Virus record (IMG/VR): IMGVR_UViG_3300048691_000011
Coordinates: 1 to 33,452 of that record
Source: a virus
Reading direction: 5' to 3' (one strand)
DNA length: 33,452 bases
Shown: piece after piece, positions 1-10,029 of the stretch
How the letters are laid out: each line of letters begins with the position of its first letter
How positions within the stretch are numbered: the first letter of the stretch is position 1
Position numbers and translations under genes: made by a program
Notes under the pieces: model-generated
What the model was told of the DNA's origin: nothing
The model's database searches: none
Seen by the model: only the letters and a program-made list of their open reading frames with translations

Positions 1-155
1 CTGGATTGCTTGGTTTCAAAAATACTTTAAACCTCATCAAAACGGGCAACTACGCACAAGCTGCTATGAATATGCAAATGAGCAAATGGCATAGTCAAAC
101 ACCAGAGCGTTCTGATCGTCTGATAAAACAAATGATTACAGGGGAGTGGCAGTAA
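1..155 (+). CDS. Endolysin (phage lysozyme-like), C-terminal end only
   Basis: Only the last 50 codons lie in the window, read in the frame beginning at base 3 and ending at TAA 153-155. The visible protein contains the segments 'NYAQAAMNMQMSKWHSQT' and 'RSDRLIKQMITGEW'. This resembles the C-terminal helices of T4-type and GH24 phage lysozymes, where a 'Aa..ml.SkW..QtP.RA..l..mm.tG.W' pattern is common. The catalytic Glu region lies outside the window. The expected role is peptidoglycan cleavage at lysis. The stop overlaps the start of the holin gene (TAATG), which fits a lysis cassette placed before the portal gene as in N4 relatives. The family call rests on this short C-terminal pattern and the neighbour. 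Confidence 0.72.
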   Translation, partial: GLLGFKNTLNLIKTGNYAQAAMNMQMSKWHSQTPERSDRLIKQMITGEWQ

Positions 156-664
156 TGGAATTTCTAAAGACACTTGTACCTATGTTGGGAACAGCATTAG
201 GTGGCCCTTTTGGTGGTATTGCTGCTGGCTTTATTGCAGAGAAGCTTGGTCTTGAAGGTAAGACTGTCGATGCCGTCACTAAAGCGTTGAGTGATAACAA
301 GATGACTGCTGATCAAGTGACAGCTATTCGTTTGGCTGAAATTGACTTCACTAAGTTCTTGGCTCAAAACGAAATCACCATTGCACAACTTGAAGTTACA
401 AACACTCAAGGTGCACGAGAAATGCAAATGGCTGTTAAAAGCAGGACCCCAGACATTCTGGCTGTGATTATTGTGTCTGGATTTTTTGGTATTCTGATCA
501 CTATGATGATGGGGTTACTTACAGTATCTGACCAACAATCATTGCTTATTCTTCTTGGTTCCTTGAGTGCTGGCTTTGGTGCAGTGTTGAATTTCTTTTT
601 TGGTTCCAGCAGGGGATCACAGAACAAAGATGTACTATTAGCGAATAGCACCCCTGCAAAATAA
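155..664 (+). CDS. Holin, three-TM type (GTA-holin-like)
   Basis: The protein has 169 residues. The ATG at 155 overlaps the upstream stop (TAATG), so I prefer it to the in-frame GTG at 146. A Gly/Ala-rich hydrophobic N-terminus (residues 5-28, 'LGGPFGGIAAGFIAEKLGL') is followed by a charged middle (about 45-98) and two strong transmembrane helices (about 101-122 and 128-150), then a short polar tail. The order of small hydrophobic segment, acidic 'AEIDF' helix, 'GAREMQ...RTPD' and two helices matches the 'holin of 3TMs' family seen in gene transfer agents and many phages. It would form inner-membrane holes that release the endolysin. The lysozyme gene directly upstream supports this. Confidence 0.75.
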   Translation: MEFLKTLVPMLGTALGGPFGGIAAGFIAEKLGLEGKTVDAVTKALSDNKMTADQVTAIRLAEIDFTKFLAQNEITIAQLEVTNTQGAREMQMAVKSRTPDILAVIIVSGFFGILITMMMGLLTVSDQQSLLILLGSLSAGFGAVLNFFFGSSRGSQNKDVLLANSTPAK

Positions 665-680
665 CGAATGAGTACTGAAA

Positions 681-2918
681 ATGAAAGATGATTCTCTTAA
701 CCATGATGAACCAAAACAAACAATTGGTAATGTTCCTTTAGACCCTAACCAGTCTGCCAAGATTACTTCTTGGAAGAAAGAACCTTCCATTGCCCAACTC
801 AAGCATGACATGGAACAAGCGGCTGGTGCACACAGTGCCCAGATGCTGAAAATTGGTGCATGGAATGATTTGATGGCAGTCAAGGGTAAAGCACGTCCTG
901 CCAAGGTTAAGGGGCGTTCGTCAGTGCAGCCTAAACTTATTCGGCGTCAGGCTGAGTGGCGTTATTCTGCATTGACTGAACCGTTCCTTGGAACCAATAA
1001 GCTCTATAAGATTAGTCCTCAGACCTTTGAAGATGCCCGTTCTGCCAAGCAGAATGAATTGTTGTTGAACTATCAATTTAGAACCAAACTCAATCGGGTT
1101 AATCTGATTGATGATTTTGTTCGTGCTACGGTGGATGAAGGTACTTGTGTCTTACGTGTGGGCTGGAATCGCAAGACAGTCATGGTCAAAGAGATGGCTC
1201 CGGTGTACTCATACTTCCCTGTGCAAACAGAGGAACAGATACAGGCACTGCAGCAAGGTATGGAGATGAAACAGACTGACCCTCGCATGTACGAGGAAGA
1301 GACTGATTCTGTATTGAAAGCCTCACTTGACTACTATGAGGAGACTGGTCAAACAGTCATGGCACAGCAGACTGGTGAACAAGAAGTTGAAGTTGAAAAG
1401 ATTATCTTTAACCATCCCACCGTGGATGTCATGAATCCTGCCAATGTGGTGATTGATCCGTCTTGTCAGGGTGATGTACTCAAGGCCAAGTTTGGTGTTG
1501 TTTCTTTTGAGACATGCAAGGCAGACCTTGAAGCTGAGAAAGATCGTTATACCAATTTGGATAAAGTGAATTGGGAAAATGCTGCTCCCTTGTCTGACAG
1601 TGAGTTTGCAACCAAAACACCGACAGACTTTCAATTTCAAGATGCCCCACGTAAAAAGATTGTGGCGTATGAGTATTGGGGCTTCTACGATATTCATGGT
1701 AAAGGTGAGCTGACCAGTATCGTGGCTACTTGGATCGGTAATGTCATGATTCGTATGGAAGAAAATCCATACCCCGATAAAGCACTGCCGTTCGTTATCG
1801 CCAAGTATCTCCCGGTTAAACGTGAGTTATATGGTGAGCCTGATGCTGAGTTACTGGAAGATAACCAAGCAATCTTGGGTGCAGTATCTCGGGGCATGAT
1901 TGATTTGTTGGGTCGTTCAGCCAACGGTCAACAAGGTTTTGCCAAGGGTATGTTGGACCCCTTGAATCGCCGCCGTTATGAGAATGGGCAAGACTATGAG
2001 TTCAACCCTACGACTACACCCGCAGCAGGATTAATTGAACACAAGTACCCTGAACTTCCACAATCAGCTTTGATGATGTTAAATCTTCAAAACCAAGAAG
2101 CTGAAGCACTGACTGGAGTGAAATCCTTCGGTGGTGGTATTTCCGGTGAAGCTTATGGTGACGTGGCTGCTGGTATTCGTGGTGTATTGGATGCAGCTTC
2201 CAAGCGTGAAATGGCTATCTTGCGTCGTTTGGCCAAGGCAATTGCTGATGTTGGTTACAAGATTATCAAAATGAATGCGGTATTTCTGTCAGATAAGGAA
2301 GTGGTCCGGGTGACTAACACCGAGTTTGTTGAAATCAAACGGGATGATCTGTCTGGCGATTTCGATCTGGAAGTGGATATTTCCACAGCTGAAGTGGATG
2401 ATGCCAAAGCAAAAGACTTGGCTTTCATGATTCAAACTATTGGCCCTAATGCTGGTCAAGAGATTACATTCATGGTGATGGCTGAGATTGCTGACTTGAA
2501 ACGTATGCCAGCACTGGCAGAGAAACTGCGGCGGTATAAACCAGAACCAACACCAGAACAACAAGAGTTGGCTAAACTTGAAGTGGAAGAGAAGCGTGCT
2601 ACTGTGGCTAAAATCATGTCTGAAGCTGCGTTGAATCAAGCTAAAGCTGCAGAATCTCAATCGAAGAAAGATGAGATGGATTTGAATTATGTGGAACAAG
2701 ATACTGGCACCCACCATGCTCGTGATATGGAACGCATGAAAGCACAAGCAGAAGGTAATCAGAACCTTCAAATTACTAAAGCACTAACTGCAGCAAGAAA
2801 AGAAGGTGAACAAGCACCTGATTTAGCTGCAGCGATTGGATTCAACCAAGTTAGTGATAAACTTAATGATGCACCAAGACAAGGTTATTCTTCCCTTGGT
2901 TCAAATATTTCCCTTTAA
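681..2918 (+). CDS. Portal protein (N4 gp59-like)
   Basis: The protein has 745 residues, close to the 763-residue N4 portal. It is expected to form the dodecameric ring at the head vertex through which DNA is packaged and ejected. Recognisable stretches are '[19 protein letters not shown]' (about residues 87-105), '[20 protein letters not shown]' and '[22 protein letters not shown]', typical of large podoviral portals. The C-terminal quarter (about 640-720) is a long charged helix rich in Ala, Glu and Lys, like the barrel helices of portals. It begins 16 bases after the holin stop with no strong Shine-Dalgarno sequence. The next genes are a small head protein, a scaffold and the N4-type capsid, the usual order. 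The terminase is not in the window. Confidence 0.88.
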   Translation: MKDDSLNHDEPKQTIGNVPLDPNQSAKITSWKKEPSIAQLKHDMEQAAGAHSAQMLKIGAWNDLMAVKGKARPAKVKGRSSVQPKLIRRQAEWRYSALTEPFLGTNKLYKISPQTFEDARSAKQNELLLNYQFRTKLNRVNLIDDFVRATVDEGTCVLRVGWNRKTVMVKEMAPVYSYFPVQTEEQIQALQQGMEMKQTDPRMYEEETDSVLKASLDYYEETGQTVMAQQTGEQEVEVEKIIFNHPTVDVMNPANVVIDPSCQGDVLKAKFGVVSFETCKADLEAEKDRYTNLDKVNWENAAPLSDSEFATKTPTDFQFQDAPRKKIVAYEYWGFYDIHGKGELTSIVATWIGNVMIRMEENPYPDKALPFVIAKYLPVKRELYGEPDAELLEDNQAILGAVSRGMIDLLGRSANGQQGFAKGMLDPLNRRRYENGQDYEFNPTTTPAAGLIEHKYPELPQSALMMLNLQNQEAEALTGVKSFGGGISGEAYGDVAAGIRGVLDAASKREMAILRRLAKAIADVGYKIIKMNAVFLSDKEVVRVTNTEFVEIKRDDLSGDFDLEVDISTAEVDDAKAKDLAFMIQTIGPNAGQEITFMVMAEIADLKRMPALAEKLRRYKPEPTPEQQELAKLEVEEKRATVAKIMSEAALNQAKAAESQSKKDEMDLNYVEQDTGTHHARDMERMKAQAEGNQNLQITKALTAARKEGEQAPDLAAAIGFNQVSDKLNDAPRQGYSSLGSNISL

Positions 2919-2941
2919 CCCTTATAGAAAGACCATTCAGC

Positions 2942-3298
2942 ATGTCTGAAGTCACCGTACAACAATTGGAAACTCAACGTGAAGGTATGAAACAAGCTGT
3001 TGAAATGCGTCAAGCAGTTCAACGTCTGACACAAAATGCAGACTTCCGTAAAGTAATCAACGAACAGTTCATGGAGAAGGAATGTGCACGTTATGTGCAA
3101 GCTTCCGGTGATCCTGCATTGAGTGAACGCAGTCAAAAGGATGCCTTGGCCATTGCCCAAGCTGCTGGACATTTGAAGCGTTACCTGTCTGTGCTTATCC
3201 AGATGGGTAATGCTGCAGAAAATGAGCTAGATTCCATTGATAGTGCTTTGGATGACGCTCGTGCTGAGACTGCACTTCCTATTGACAGTCTGGAGTAA
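2942..3298 (+). CDS. Small virion/head-assembly protein between portal and scaffold
   Basis: The protein has 118 residues and is almost entirely helical and charged. The pattern 'RQAVQRLTQNADFRKVINEQFMEKECARYV' followed by 'AIAQAAGHLKRYL' matches a small conserved protein found between portal and scaffold genes in many podoviruses with this head type. Its exact role is not known to me; position suggests head assembly or portal docking. The ATG follows 'CCATTCAGC', with no strong ribosome-binding site, 23 bases after the portal stop. It ends five bases before the scaffold start, so the two are probably translated together. Confidence 0.75.
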   Translation: MSEVTVQQLETQREGMKQAVEMRQAVQRLTQNADFRKVINEQFMEKECARYVQASGDPALSERSQKDALAIAQAAGHLKRYLSVLIQMGNAAENELDSIDSALDDARAETALPIDSLE

Positions 3299-3303
3299 CC
3301 AGT

Positions 3304-4491
3304 ATGGCTATTCTTGACGACGAAGCCTTCTTGAATGAAGCTCCACCTTCAGCTACAGAAACTGTGGCTGGGGATACTCCACCTATTGTTGATGAAACTC
3401 CAGACGTTGTTGTAGAGCCTCCTGCTTCTGTCGTTGAGGAAGTAATTGAGACTCCAACACAGAAGCCAGAAACAGACACACCTGCTTCTGGGGAGAGTAT
3501 TGAGTTGCCGAACCAAGAGAATGGTGAGGCAGACAATGCGCTCAGTCTCCCAAAAGCAGAGGAACCAGAGACTGAAACTGTTGTTAAAACAGTGGTTAAG
3601 CCTGAAGCCACAATCGAGGCAGTACCTGAAATTGTAAACTTTGAAGCCAAGTACAAAGAAGCTATGGCTCCTTTGAAGGCGAACGGCAAGACTATTGAAA
3701 TTCAGTCTATGGACGAATTGAGGCAGCTTGCGTCAATGGGTGCTAATTTCACCCGCAAGATGCAAGACATCGCACCGCATCGCAAGATTCTTGCAATGCT
3801 TGAAAATAATGGTCTACTTGATGAAACAAAGTTATCTTTTTTCATTGACTTGGATAAAAAGAATCCAGAAGCCCTCAAGAAACTGATTAAAGATTCAGGT
3901 GTTGATCCGCTGGATATTGATGTGAGCAGTGAACCCGCTTATAAAGCAGGCAATCATGTGGTGAGTGACAATGAAATTGCGTTTCGTGCAGTGTTGGAAG
4001 ACTTACAGTCCACCCCAACTGGCCAAGAAACCATTTCGTTGATTAACGCATCATGGGATCAAGCCTCTAAAGAAGAATTGTGGAAAGCTCCAGAAGTAAT
4101 GGCTACGATTCAACAGCAAAGAGAAAATGGTATCTACGATACTATCTCTGCTGAAATCAACCGTCAGGCTATGTTGGGCAAGATTTCTGCGGGTACTCCA
4201 TTTATTCAAGCTTACTTGACTGTAGGCAATGAGTTGAATACTCGCGGTGCATTTACTAATTTAAATGTACCAAGTAATAAAGGTGTGCAAAATGCGCCTA
4301 CGCAAACTACTGCCCCTGTTATTGCGCCAGTAGCTACCCGTGTGGTGGCTCCTAAATCGCAAGTAGCAAATGGTGCAGCAGCAAATGCAGCAGCCTTTAC
4401 ACGCCAAACCCAAAAACGCGTCGTACCTGTAGTAAACCTACAAAGTATGAGCGACGACGACTTTCTAAAGAATTGGCAAAACCGCCTTTAA
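3304..4491 (+). CDS. Capsid scaffolding protein (N4 gp57 position)
   Basis: The protein has 395 residues. Residues 1-105 are very acidic and rich in Pro, Thr, Glu and Val, and probably disordered. The middle (about 110-300) is helical, with 'MDELRQLASMGANFTRKMQDI' near residue 138. The tail is Ala-rich and ends in 'MSDDDFLKNWQNRL'. An acidic, disordered start plus a helical core directly before the major capsid gene is the hallmark of phage scaffolds, which guide procapsid assembly and are then removed. Position matches N4 gp57. The stop is followed by AAGGA, the ribosome-binding site of the capsid gene. The assignment rests on composition and order rather than a catalytic motif. Confidence 0.7.
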   Translation: MAILDDEAFLNEAPPSATETVAGDTPPIVDETPDVVVEPPASVVEEVIETPTQKPETDTPASGESIELPNQENGEADNALSLPKAEEPETETVVKTVVKPEATIEAVPEIVNFEAKYKEAMAPLKANGKTIEIQSMDELRQLASMGANFTRKMQDIAPHRKILAMLENNGLLDETKLSFFIDLDKKNPEALKKLIKDSGVDPLDIDVSSEPAYKAGNHVVSDNEIAFRAVLEDLQSTPTGQETISLINASWDQASKEELWKAPEVMATIQQQRENGIYDTISAEINRQAMLGKISAGTPFIQAYLTVGNELNTRGAFTNLNVPSNKGVQNAPTQTTAPVIAPVATRVVAPKSQVANGAAANAAAFTRQTQKRVVPVVNLQSMSDDDFLKNWQNRL

Positions 4492-4503
4492 GGATTGAAC
4501 AAA

Positions 4504-5715
4504 ATGTTGAATTACAACGCCCCTATTTCGGGTAGCAAATCATCTGTCGATGGTTCTGGCTCCAATCAAATGAACTCGTTTTACTGGTTGCGGAAATCTC
4601 TGATTGAAGCTCGCCGGGAACAGTTTTTTATGCCTTTGGCTTCGGTCACGAACATGCCAAAAAACTTTGGCAAGACTATCAAGGTCTATGAGTACGTGCC
4701 AATTCTAGATGACCGCAACGTGAACGATCAAGGTATTGACGCTGCTGGTGTCACCATTGCCAATGGCAATTTGTATGGTTCGTCCAAAGACGTTGGCACG
4801 ATTTCCAGCAAGCTGCCTCTGGTTGGTGAGAATGGTGGCCGTGTGAATCGTGTTGGTTTTACCCGTCTGTCGCGTGAAGCTTCGTTGCTGAAGTTTGGTT
4901 TTTTCTATGAATTCACCCAAGAGTCGATGGACTTTGACAGTGATGACATGCTGAAGGAACACTTGGCCCGTGAATTGATGAACGGTGCTACCAAGATCAC
5001 GGAAGACGTGCTGCAAAAAGACTTGCTGGCTTCGGCTGGTGTGGTTTTGTATGCTGGTTCTGCCACTTCCAACGCTACCATCCGTGGTGAAGTCAGTGGC
5101 CCTAATCCAATTTCACTCTTGAGCTACAAGAACATCATGCGTTTGTCTTCGGTACTTGATGAAAATCGTACACCGAAACAAACCACGGTGATCTCTGGTT
5201 CACGTTATGTGGATACCAAAGTCATTGGTGCTGGCCGTATTGCCTACATTGGTTCGGAGTTGGCTCCTGTCGTAATGGAAATTTTGGACAGTTTTGGCAA
5301 CCCTGCTTTTGTAGCTGTGCAGCATTACTCTGATGCAGGTACTGTTCTCAATGGTGAGATTGGTTCGGTTGGTCCTCTGCGTTTCGTACAAGTTCCTGAC
5401 ATGCTGCATTGGGCTGGCGCTGGTGCTACCGTTACTGCAAATCCGGGCTACCGCACTACTACTGTGCTCGGCGTGGAAAAGTATGACGTGTACCCTGTGC
5501 TGGTGGTGGGTGATCAGTCCTTCACAACCATTGGTTTCCAGACCGATGGCAAAACTGTGAAGTTCACGGTTATGACCAAAATGCCGGGTCGTGAGACTGC
5601 TGATCGGAATGATCCTTATGGTGAAACTGGTTTTAGTTCGATCAAGTGGTACTACGGTATTCTGGTCACACGTCCTGAACGTATCGGCTTGATGAAGTCG
5701 GTTGCTCCTATCTAA
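4504..5715 (+). CDS. Major capsid protein, N4-gp56 family
   Basis: The protein has 403 residues, the usual size for the N4 gp56 capsid family. Family-like features include the N-terminal '[21 protein letters not shown]' stretch split by conserved basic residues, '[23 protein letters not shown]', '[21 protein letters not shown]', and a late '[18 protein letters not shown]' end. It forms the icosahedral shell with an HK97-type fold. I start at ATG 4504 rather than TTG 4495, because AAGGA (4490-4494) is then about nine bases upstream and the TTG would be too close. A strong terminator follows 16 bases after the stop, which would give extra short transcripts for this most abundant protein. Confidence 0.93.
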   Translation: MLNYNAPISGSKSSVDGSGSNQMNSFYWLRKSLIEARREQFFMPLASVTNMPKNFGKTIKVYEYVPILDDRNVNDQGIDAAGVTIANGNLYGSSKDVGTISSKLPLVGENGGRVNRVGFTRLSREASLLKFGFFYEFTQESMDFDSDDMLKEHLARELMNGATKITEDVLQKDLLASAGVVLYAGSATSNATIRGEVSGPNPISLLSYKNIMRLSSVLDENRTPKQTTVISGSRYVDTKVIGAGRIAYIGSELAPVVMEILDSFGNPAFVAVQHYSDAGTVLNGEIGSVGPLRFVQVPDMLHWAGAGATVTANPGYRTTTVLGVEKYDVYPVLVVGDQSFTTIGFQTDGKTVKFTVMTKMPGRETADRNDPYGETGFSSIKWYYGILVTRPERIGLMKSVAPI

Positions 5716-5731
5716 TCAGATAGATAATTGG

Positions 5732-5759
5732 AAAGAAGGGGAATGCTCCCCTTCTTTTC
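5732..5759 (+). terminator. Strong intrinsic terminator after the capsid gene
   Basis: An 11-bp perfect stem (AAAGAAGGGGA / TCCCCTTCTTT) with loop ATGC runs into a T-rich tail. Because the A-run and T-run flank it, it could also work on the opposite strand. It separates the capsid gene from the gp55-like gene. Confidence 0.88.
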
Positions 5760-5785
5760 TTGGTTCCAATAACTAGGTAAATAAC

Positions 5786-6421
5786 ATGACTGAAAATGAA
5801 CAACTCCTTGCAGACTCGGAGAATCAAGTTGAACAAGAAAATGCTGAGATGGTTGAAGATGAACTGGCATTGTTGAAAGACCGTGCCAAACTGATGGGCA
5901 TCAAATTCTCCAACAACATTCGCATTGAATCTTTGCGTGAAAAGATTGCAGCAAAACAAGCAGGTGAAGAAGTGTCCGATGAACCAGTGACCAAAGTGAA
6001 TCCACTGGCTGCTGTCGGTGCTGCTGAAGAAGCGCCTCTTGTCAGACAAATGACGTTGCGTGAAATTATGGTTAAGGAACAGATGAAACTGGTACGCCTG
6101 CGTATTCAGAATCTGGACCCAAAAAAGAAAGACCTTCCCGGTGAAGTCTTGTGCGTGGCTAATGAATATCTGGGCACTATCAAGAAGTACATCCCATACG
6201 GTGAAGCAAGTGATGAAGGCTACCATGTGCCATTCTGTATTTATACGGAAATGGAGTCACGGCGCTTCCAGAATGTGCGTACCTATACAGACAAGGCTAC
6301 TGGCCAAATCCGTATTGAATCGTCTTGGGTGCGTGAGTTCTCCTTGGAAATACTGCCTCCTTTGACACAAGCTGAATTGACCCAATTGGCTTCTGCACAA
6401 GCGGCGGCTGGAAACAAATAA
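5786..6421 (+). CDS. N4 gp55-like structural/head protein
   Basis: The protein has 211 residues. The N-terminal 25 residues are acidic. Residues about 28-62 ('LLKDRAKLMGIKFSNNIRIESLREKI') look like a small helix-extension-helix (HeH/SAP-like) nucleic-acid-binding fold. The C-terminal half ('RLRIQNLDPKKKDLPGEV...VPF...ESRRFQNVRTYTD') resembles N4 gp55, which lies in the same place just after the capsid gene. Its precise job is unknown. GGTAAATAACATG gives a modest ribosome-binding site, and the octamer TTGGTTCC lies in the leader at 5760-5767. Confidence 0.7.
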   Translation: MTENEQLLADSENQVEQENAEMVEDELALLKDRAKLMGIKFSNNIRIESLREKIAAKQAGEEVSDEPVTKVNPLAAVGAAEEAPLVRQMTLREIMVKEQMKLVRLRIQNLDPKKKDLPGEVLCVANEYLGTIKKYIPYGEASDEGYHVPFCIYTEMESRRFQNVRTYTDKATGQIRIESSWVREFSLEILPPLTQAELTQLASAQAAAGNK

Positions 6422-6443
6422 ACTACTTTGACCCACAATGAAC

Positions 6444-6470
6444 GGCCCTTTGATTGGGCCATTCTTATTT
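6444..6470 (+). terminator. Possible weak intrinsic terminator
   Basis: GGCCC-TTTGATT-GGGCC (5-bp GC stem) is followed by the T-rich stretch ATTCTTATTT. It lies between the gp55-like stop and the ribosome-binding site of the next gene. The short stem suggests partial termination. Confidence 0.5.
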
Positions 6471-6481
6471 AAGGAATTGAC

Positions 6482-7315
6482 ATGAGTAATGGTGCAGAAG
6501 TCGTAGCAGATGCCTTGATGGACTCTCTGCTAGTTGATGAGGTGTTCGCAGTTCCCACAGTTAATCTGAATGATCCAGCATTCAACTTTCCCAGTATTGT
6601 GGGAAACCCTCTTTACAACGCAGTATCTGAACTGACAAATGAAGACCTCACCACACGTACTGTAGGTGGTACAGGTACGTATGACGCAATCATGGCGTCA
6701 CAAGCTGTGCACTTAAAAGATGAATTTAATGCTGGTCGTATCACTGGTGCTGAATACACCAAGGCTTATATTGCTCTGGCTCAAGCTGCATGTGGTCAAG
6801 CCATTCAATTTCTTCTGGGTAAAGATCAAGCTTATTGGGCATCTGTAAATGCACAGGGACAAGCTCTTATTGCCAAGGTCCAGCTTGAGACTGCAAAAGC
6901 ACAGTTAGCTATTGCTACGGCTGAAATGAAAAATCAGCGTGCTACATTTGCACTTAACAAGATACGTCTTGCCAATGAAGATGCACAATACGGTATTGCC
7001 AAGTACAACTTGGATAATATTCTGCCTGCTCAACTGACTCTAGTTAAAGAACAGGGTGAAGTACAACGTGCACAAACTATGGATGCTCGTTCTGATGCTG
7101 CTGCTGTAGCTGGTTCTGTCAAGTCTCAAAAGGACTTGTATGCTCAACAGGTTATCAGCTACAAACGCAGTTCTGAAGTAAATGCAGCCAAAATCTTTAC
7201 TGATGCTTGGGTGGCTGATTCTGCAATTCAAGACTCTCCAATTGTTCCAACAGCATTTTCTAGTGCAAACATCTCATCTGTGTTGACATCCATTAAGACT
7301 CTTAACGGTCTGTAA
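6482..7315 (+). CDS. N4 gp54-like virion protein (head-tail connection candidate)
   Basis: The protein has 277 residues with AAGGA nine bases before the ATG. Characteristic family stretches are 'GGTGTYDAIMASQAVHLKDEF' and 'GRITGAEYTKAYIALAQ' (about residues 61-101), then 'QFLLGKDQAYW' and a long Ala/Gln/Glu coiled-coil region (about 122-225) ending near 'YNLDNILPAQLTLVKEQ'. This layout, coil included, is shared by N4 gp54 and counterparts in other podoviruses, placed after gp55. N4 gp54 is a virion component linked to the head-tail connector. Exact position in this virion is inferred. Confidence 0.72.
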   Translation: MSNGAEVVADALMDSLLVDEVFAVPTVNLNDPAFNFPSIVGNPLYNAVSELTNEDLTTRTVGGTGTYDAIMASQAVHLKDEFNAGRITGAEYTKAYIALAQAACGQAIQFLLGKDQAYWASVNAQGQALIAKVQLETAKAQLAIATAEMKNQRATFALNKIRLANEDAQYGIAKYNLDNILPAQLTLVKEQGEVQRAQTMDARSDAAAVAGSVKSQKDLYAQQVISYKRSSEVNAAKIFTDAWVADSAIQDSPIVPTAFSSANISSVLTSIKTLNGL

Positions 7316-7337
7316 ACAATAAGCAGAGGAATGCAAT

Positions 7338-10013
7338 ATGTGTTTTAGTGATGAAGAAGTAATCACTGTTGGTTCCTCTGCTTATAACTTAGCGGGGGAT
7401 GTTAGTAGTCGTGATAATTTCATAAAGAATAACATCCTCAGCATGATTTTCTCTGGTACTTCAAAAGGAGGATTGGGTAAAGGTATTGTTGATGCTCACA
7501 TTGCAGGACCAGCAACTGCATACTCTCGATTTTATAAATGGGCGGAGAGTTCAGGATACAACACACAGGTTGGTAATCTTGGGGGGTTAATCTATAGCTC
7601 AGATTCTCTGACAGCTGCAGGCTTTGTTTTCTTGGTTCCTGTGAAGTCTACTCATGACCAAAGAGCCATCTCATTTACTACATCAGCATTAGATTTGAAC
7701 CTTGTTGCTCTTGAATGGATTATTAAGAATGCTCCTACAAACAGAAGTAAAACTTTCAAGGCTACCTTAGAAAAATCACCGGGATTTTTAGGAACACTGA
7801 CGGGTAAGCTACTTATTACTTACTCAGACAACACTACTGCAACTTTTACCCCAACGTACAACCTAACTAATAACATGCCTGTGGTACATCTGTATCATGA
7901 GGAACGTCTTAAAGTATCTCAGGTGGTTACAGATACTGGTTGGTTAACCGCATCACCACCAGTTAAAGTAGATTTCACTGGAAGTCCAATTACTGTTGCT
8001 CAAAATATTGAGCAAAACGAAGTAACGACAACAGTTACTTCGTACTCAGATGGCACACCAACAAATACATCAGTTAGTGATACTGTACAAAACCTTGCTT
8101 TCAATAAGATCACGGGTAGATATACCAAAGTAACTACTATAGTTGCTACACCAACTGTTAAAGGTAAAGTAATTACACTTGTACAAGATGAAGAATCTTT
8201 TTACAACGTCTTGACTTCTTCAAGTATTTCCACCAGTTCAGAAATTATTGATGGAGTTACTGTAACTACAGAAACAACTGTCGTTACTCCCTACCTTGAA
8301 GTTTATTGGAAATATAAACAAGTAAGTACTGCTGATACTCAAGAAAAGTGGTTGCCTTACTTATTGACGTTGTACCAAAAAAGTACAAGCACTACGGGAG
8401 ATTCATTACTGTTTAATACTCCTGCAACCATACAGAAGTTCTTTCCAGTCATTCCATTGCGTAGAGATAACGTAATGGTTGATGAAGCCCACTTCCCAAC
8501 ACAGTATGGTTGGAATAGAAAAGCATTTAGGAAATGTTTTGGAACCAAAAAGAAATACGACAACTTGATTACTTCATTGGCTGACAATCCATCACTGAGT
8601 GATATTGACCATGCTTGGGTTGTGTTTGGTGTTTCACTGAGTACCAAGCAACAAGACGGTCAAAAGTATTTGTATGAGTTTTTCAAGAATTTTTCTGATA
8701 CAACAATCAGTGCAGTAGGTACATATAAAAGCCCTTCTGCTTTTGAAAGTGCATGGGCAACATATATAGCTGCACTGCAAACATCTACAAACGATGAATC
8801 TGGTACTGCCCCAACTCGTCCTGTTGCTCCAATAGCACAGGAATATACCCTTACTGTTAATGCTTCTGCTGCAGCACAAGATTGGCTGTATAACACATCT
8901 ATTACTTGTCGTGGTGGCGGTCAAACTGTTGGTAATGGCTTTCATGCAAAGGCATTAGGTAAAGTTGGCCATTGTTGGGTGTATGTAAAAGGCACCATAA
9001 CATTGAGCATTCCAACGTATGTTTCAGGTGATGGGGGTATTGGTGACACTCTTCAATATGTACCTACAGCAACAACAATTATTGGTTTTGGGAAACAAAC
9101 AACTGAAGATATTTGGGTAGAGTATGACTTTTATGACTTGGTTCACGTCAATAATGTGTATCAAGGGATAACTGCAACCACGTTGGGAACAACTGTTGTT
9201 GCCAGTACAGATGAAAACTCCAGCTTTATCATCCCATTACATGAAAGTGTGTTTAGTGATTTAACCTTGGTTCGCAGAACACAATTGAGTTTGGAGTGTT
9301 CATTTCTTGTTATCAATTACTACGACAAGCAGTATATCCCTTGGTATGCCACTAGCTTTTTCCAGATTGTTATTGTTGTGGCTATTATTGTTATTGCTAT
9401 TTTTACTGGATATGTTGGTCCAGAATCTGCAGGTGTACTTGGAACTAATGCAGCAGTAGGGGCTACGCTTGGATTTACAGGTACTGCAGCAATTGTTGCT
9501 GGTGCTATTGCCAATGCTGTAGCTGCAGCAATCATTTCTGCAATGATCACCAAAGTAGCCATCAGTGCTCTTGGTGAAGATGTTGGTCAGATTGTTGGTT
9601 TCATTGTTTCAGTGGTCACCATCAACTTGATGAGTTCTTCTGGTCCATTCAATCTTGCTGACTCTTGGACACAGATGACCAAAGCAGACAACCTCATCAG
9701 GCTGTCTATGAGTGGTGTCCAACAATATGGTGCCCAATTACAGAGTAAAGCAATGGAAATCAATGCCAAGACTCAAGCCTTGATGCTGGAGAGTAACAAG
9801 GCATTGGAAGAAATCAATCGCCTTACCCAAGAGTTGATGGGAGACACTGGTGTGAATCCCACAACAATCACTGACGCAATACGCTATGCTGCTGAAAACC
9901 CTGCACAGTTCTTCAACAGAACTACAATGACAGGCACTGAGATTGCTGCAATCTCCATTCAACTCGTGGAAAACTTTCCTGCTCCACAACTCGCACTCCC
10001 TTACCTTGACTAA
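7338..10013 (+). CDS. Large virion protein with C-terminal membrane segments (N4 gp53 position)
   Basis: The protein has 891 residues. Residues 1-660 are rich in Thr, Ser, Val and aromatic residues, with repeated beta-like stretches (for example 'TTETTVVTPYLEVYWKY'). Three strongly hydrophobic segments follow at about 674-690, 712-740 and 752-768. The last 100 residues are an amphipathic helix with Gln, Ala and Glu. The position between the gp54-like and gp52-position genes suggests the N4 gp53 counterpart. The membrane segments suggest it may be ejected or may contact the cell envelope during DNA entry; that is inference. I do not recognise a catalytic motif. AGAGGAATGCAATATG gives an acceptable ribosome-binding site. 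Confidence 0.65.
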   Translation: MCFSDEEVITVGSSAYNLAGDVSSRDNFIKNNILSMIFSGTSKGGLGKGIVDAHIAGPATAYSRFYKWAESSGYNTQVGNLGGLIYSSDSLTAAGFVFLVPVKSTHDQRAISFTTSALDLNLVALEWIIKNAPTNRSKTFKATLEKSPGFLGTLTGKLLITYSDNTTATFTPTYNLTNNMPVVHLYHEERLKVSQVVTDTGWLTASPPVKVDFTGSPITVAQNIEQNEVTTTVTSYSDGTPTNTSVSDTVQNLAFNKITGRYTKVTTIVATPTVKGKVITLVQDEESFYNVLTSSSISTSSEIIDGVTVTTETTVVTPYLEVYWKYKQVSTADTQEKWLPYLLTLYQKSTSTTGDSLLFNTPATIQKFFPVIPLRRDNVMVDEAHFPTQYGWNRKAFRKCFGTKKKYDNLITSLADNPSLSDIDHAWVVFGVSLSTKQQDGQKYLYEFFKNFSDTTISAVGTYKSPSAFESAWATYIAALQTSTNDESGTAPTRPVAPIAQEYTLTVNASAAAQDWLYNTSITCRGGGQTVGNGFHAKALGKVGHCWVYVKGTITLSIPTYVSGDGGIGDTLQYVPTATTIIGFGKQTTEDIWVEYDFYDLVHVNNVYQGITATTLGTTVVASTDENSSFIIPLHESVFSDLTLVRRTQLSLECSFLVINYYDKQYIPWYATSFFQIVIVVAIIVIAIFTGYVGPESAGVLGTNAAVGATLGFTGTAAIVAGAIANAVAAAIISAMITKVAISALGEDVGQIVGFIVSVVTINLMSSSGPFNLADSWTQMTKADNLIRLSMSGVQQYGAQLQSKAMEINAKTQALMLESNKALEEINRLTQELMGDTGVNPTTITDAIRYAAENPAQFFNRTTMTGTEIAAISIQLVENFPAPQLALPYLD

Positions 10014-10029
10014 TAAGGATATATATACT

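Noticed and set aside
2289-2771. A minus-strand frame of 160 codons inside the portal gene
   Set aside because: Its Phe/His/Cys-rich composition is typical of an antisense shadow of a charged helix, and no gene on that strand is nearby.
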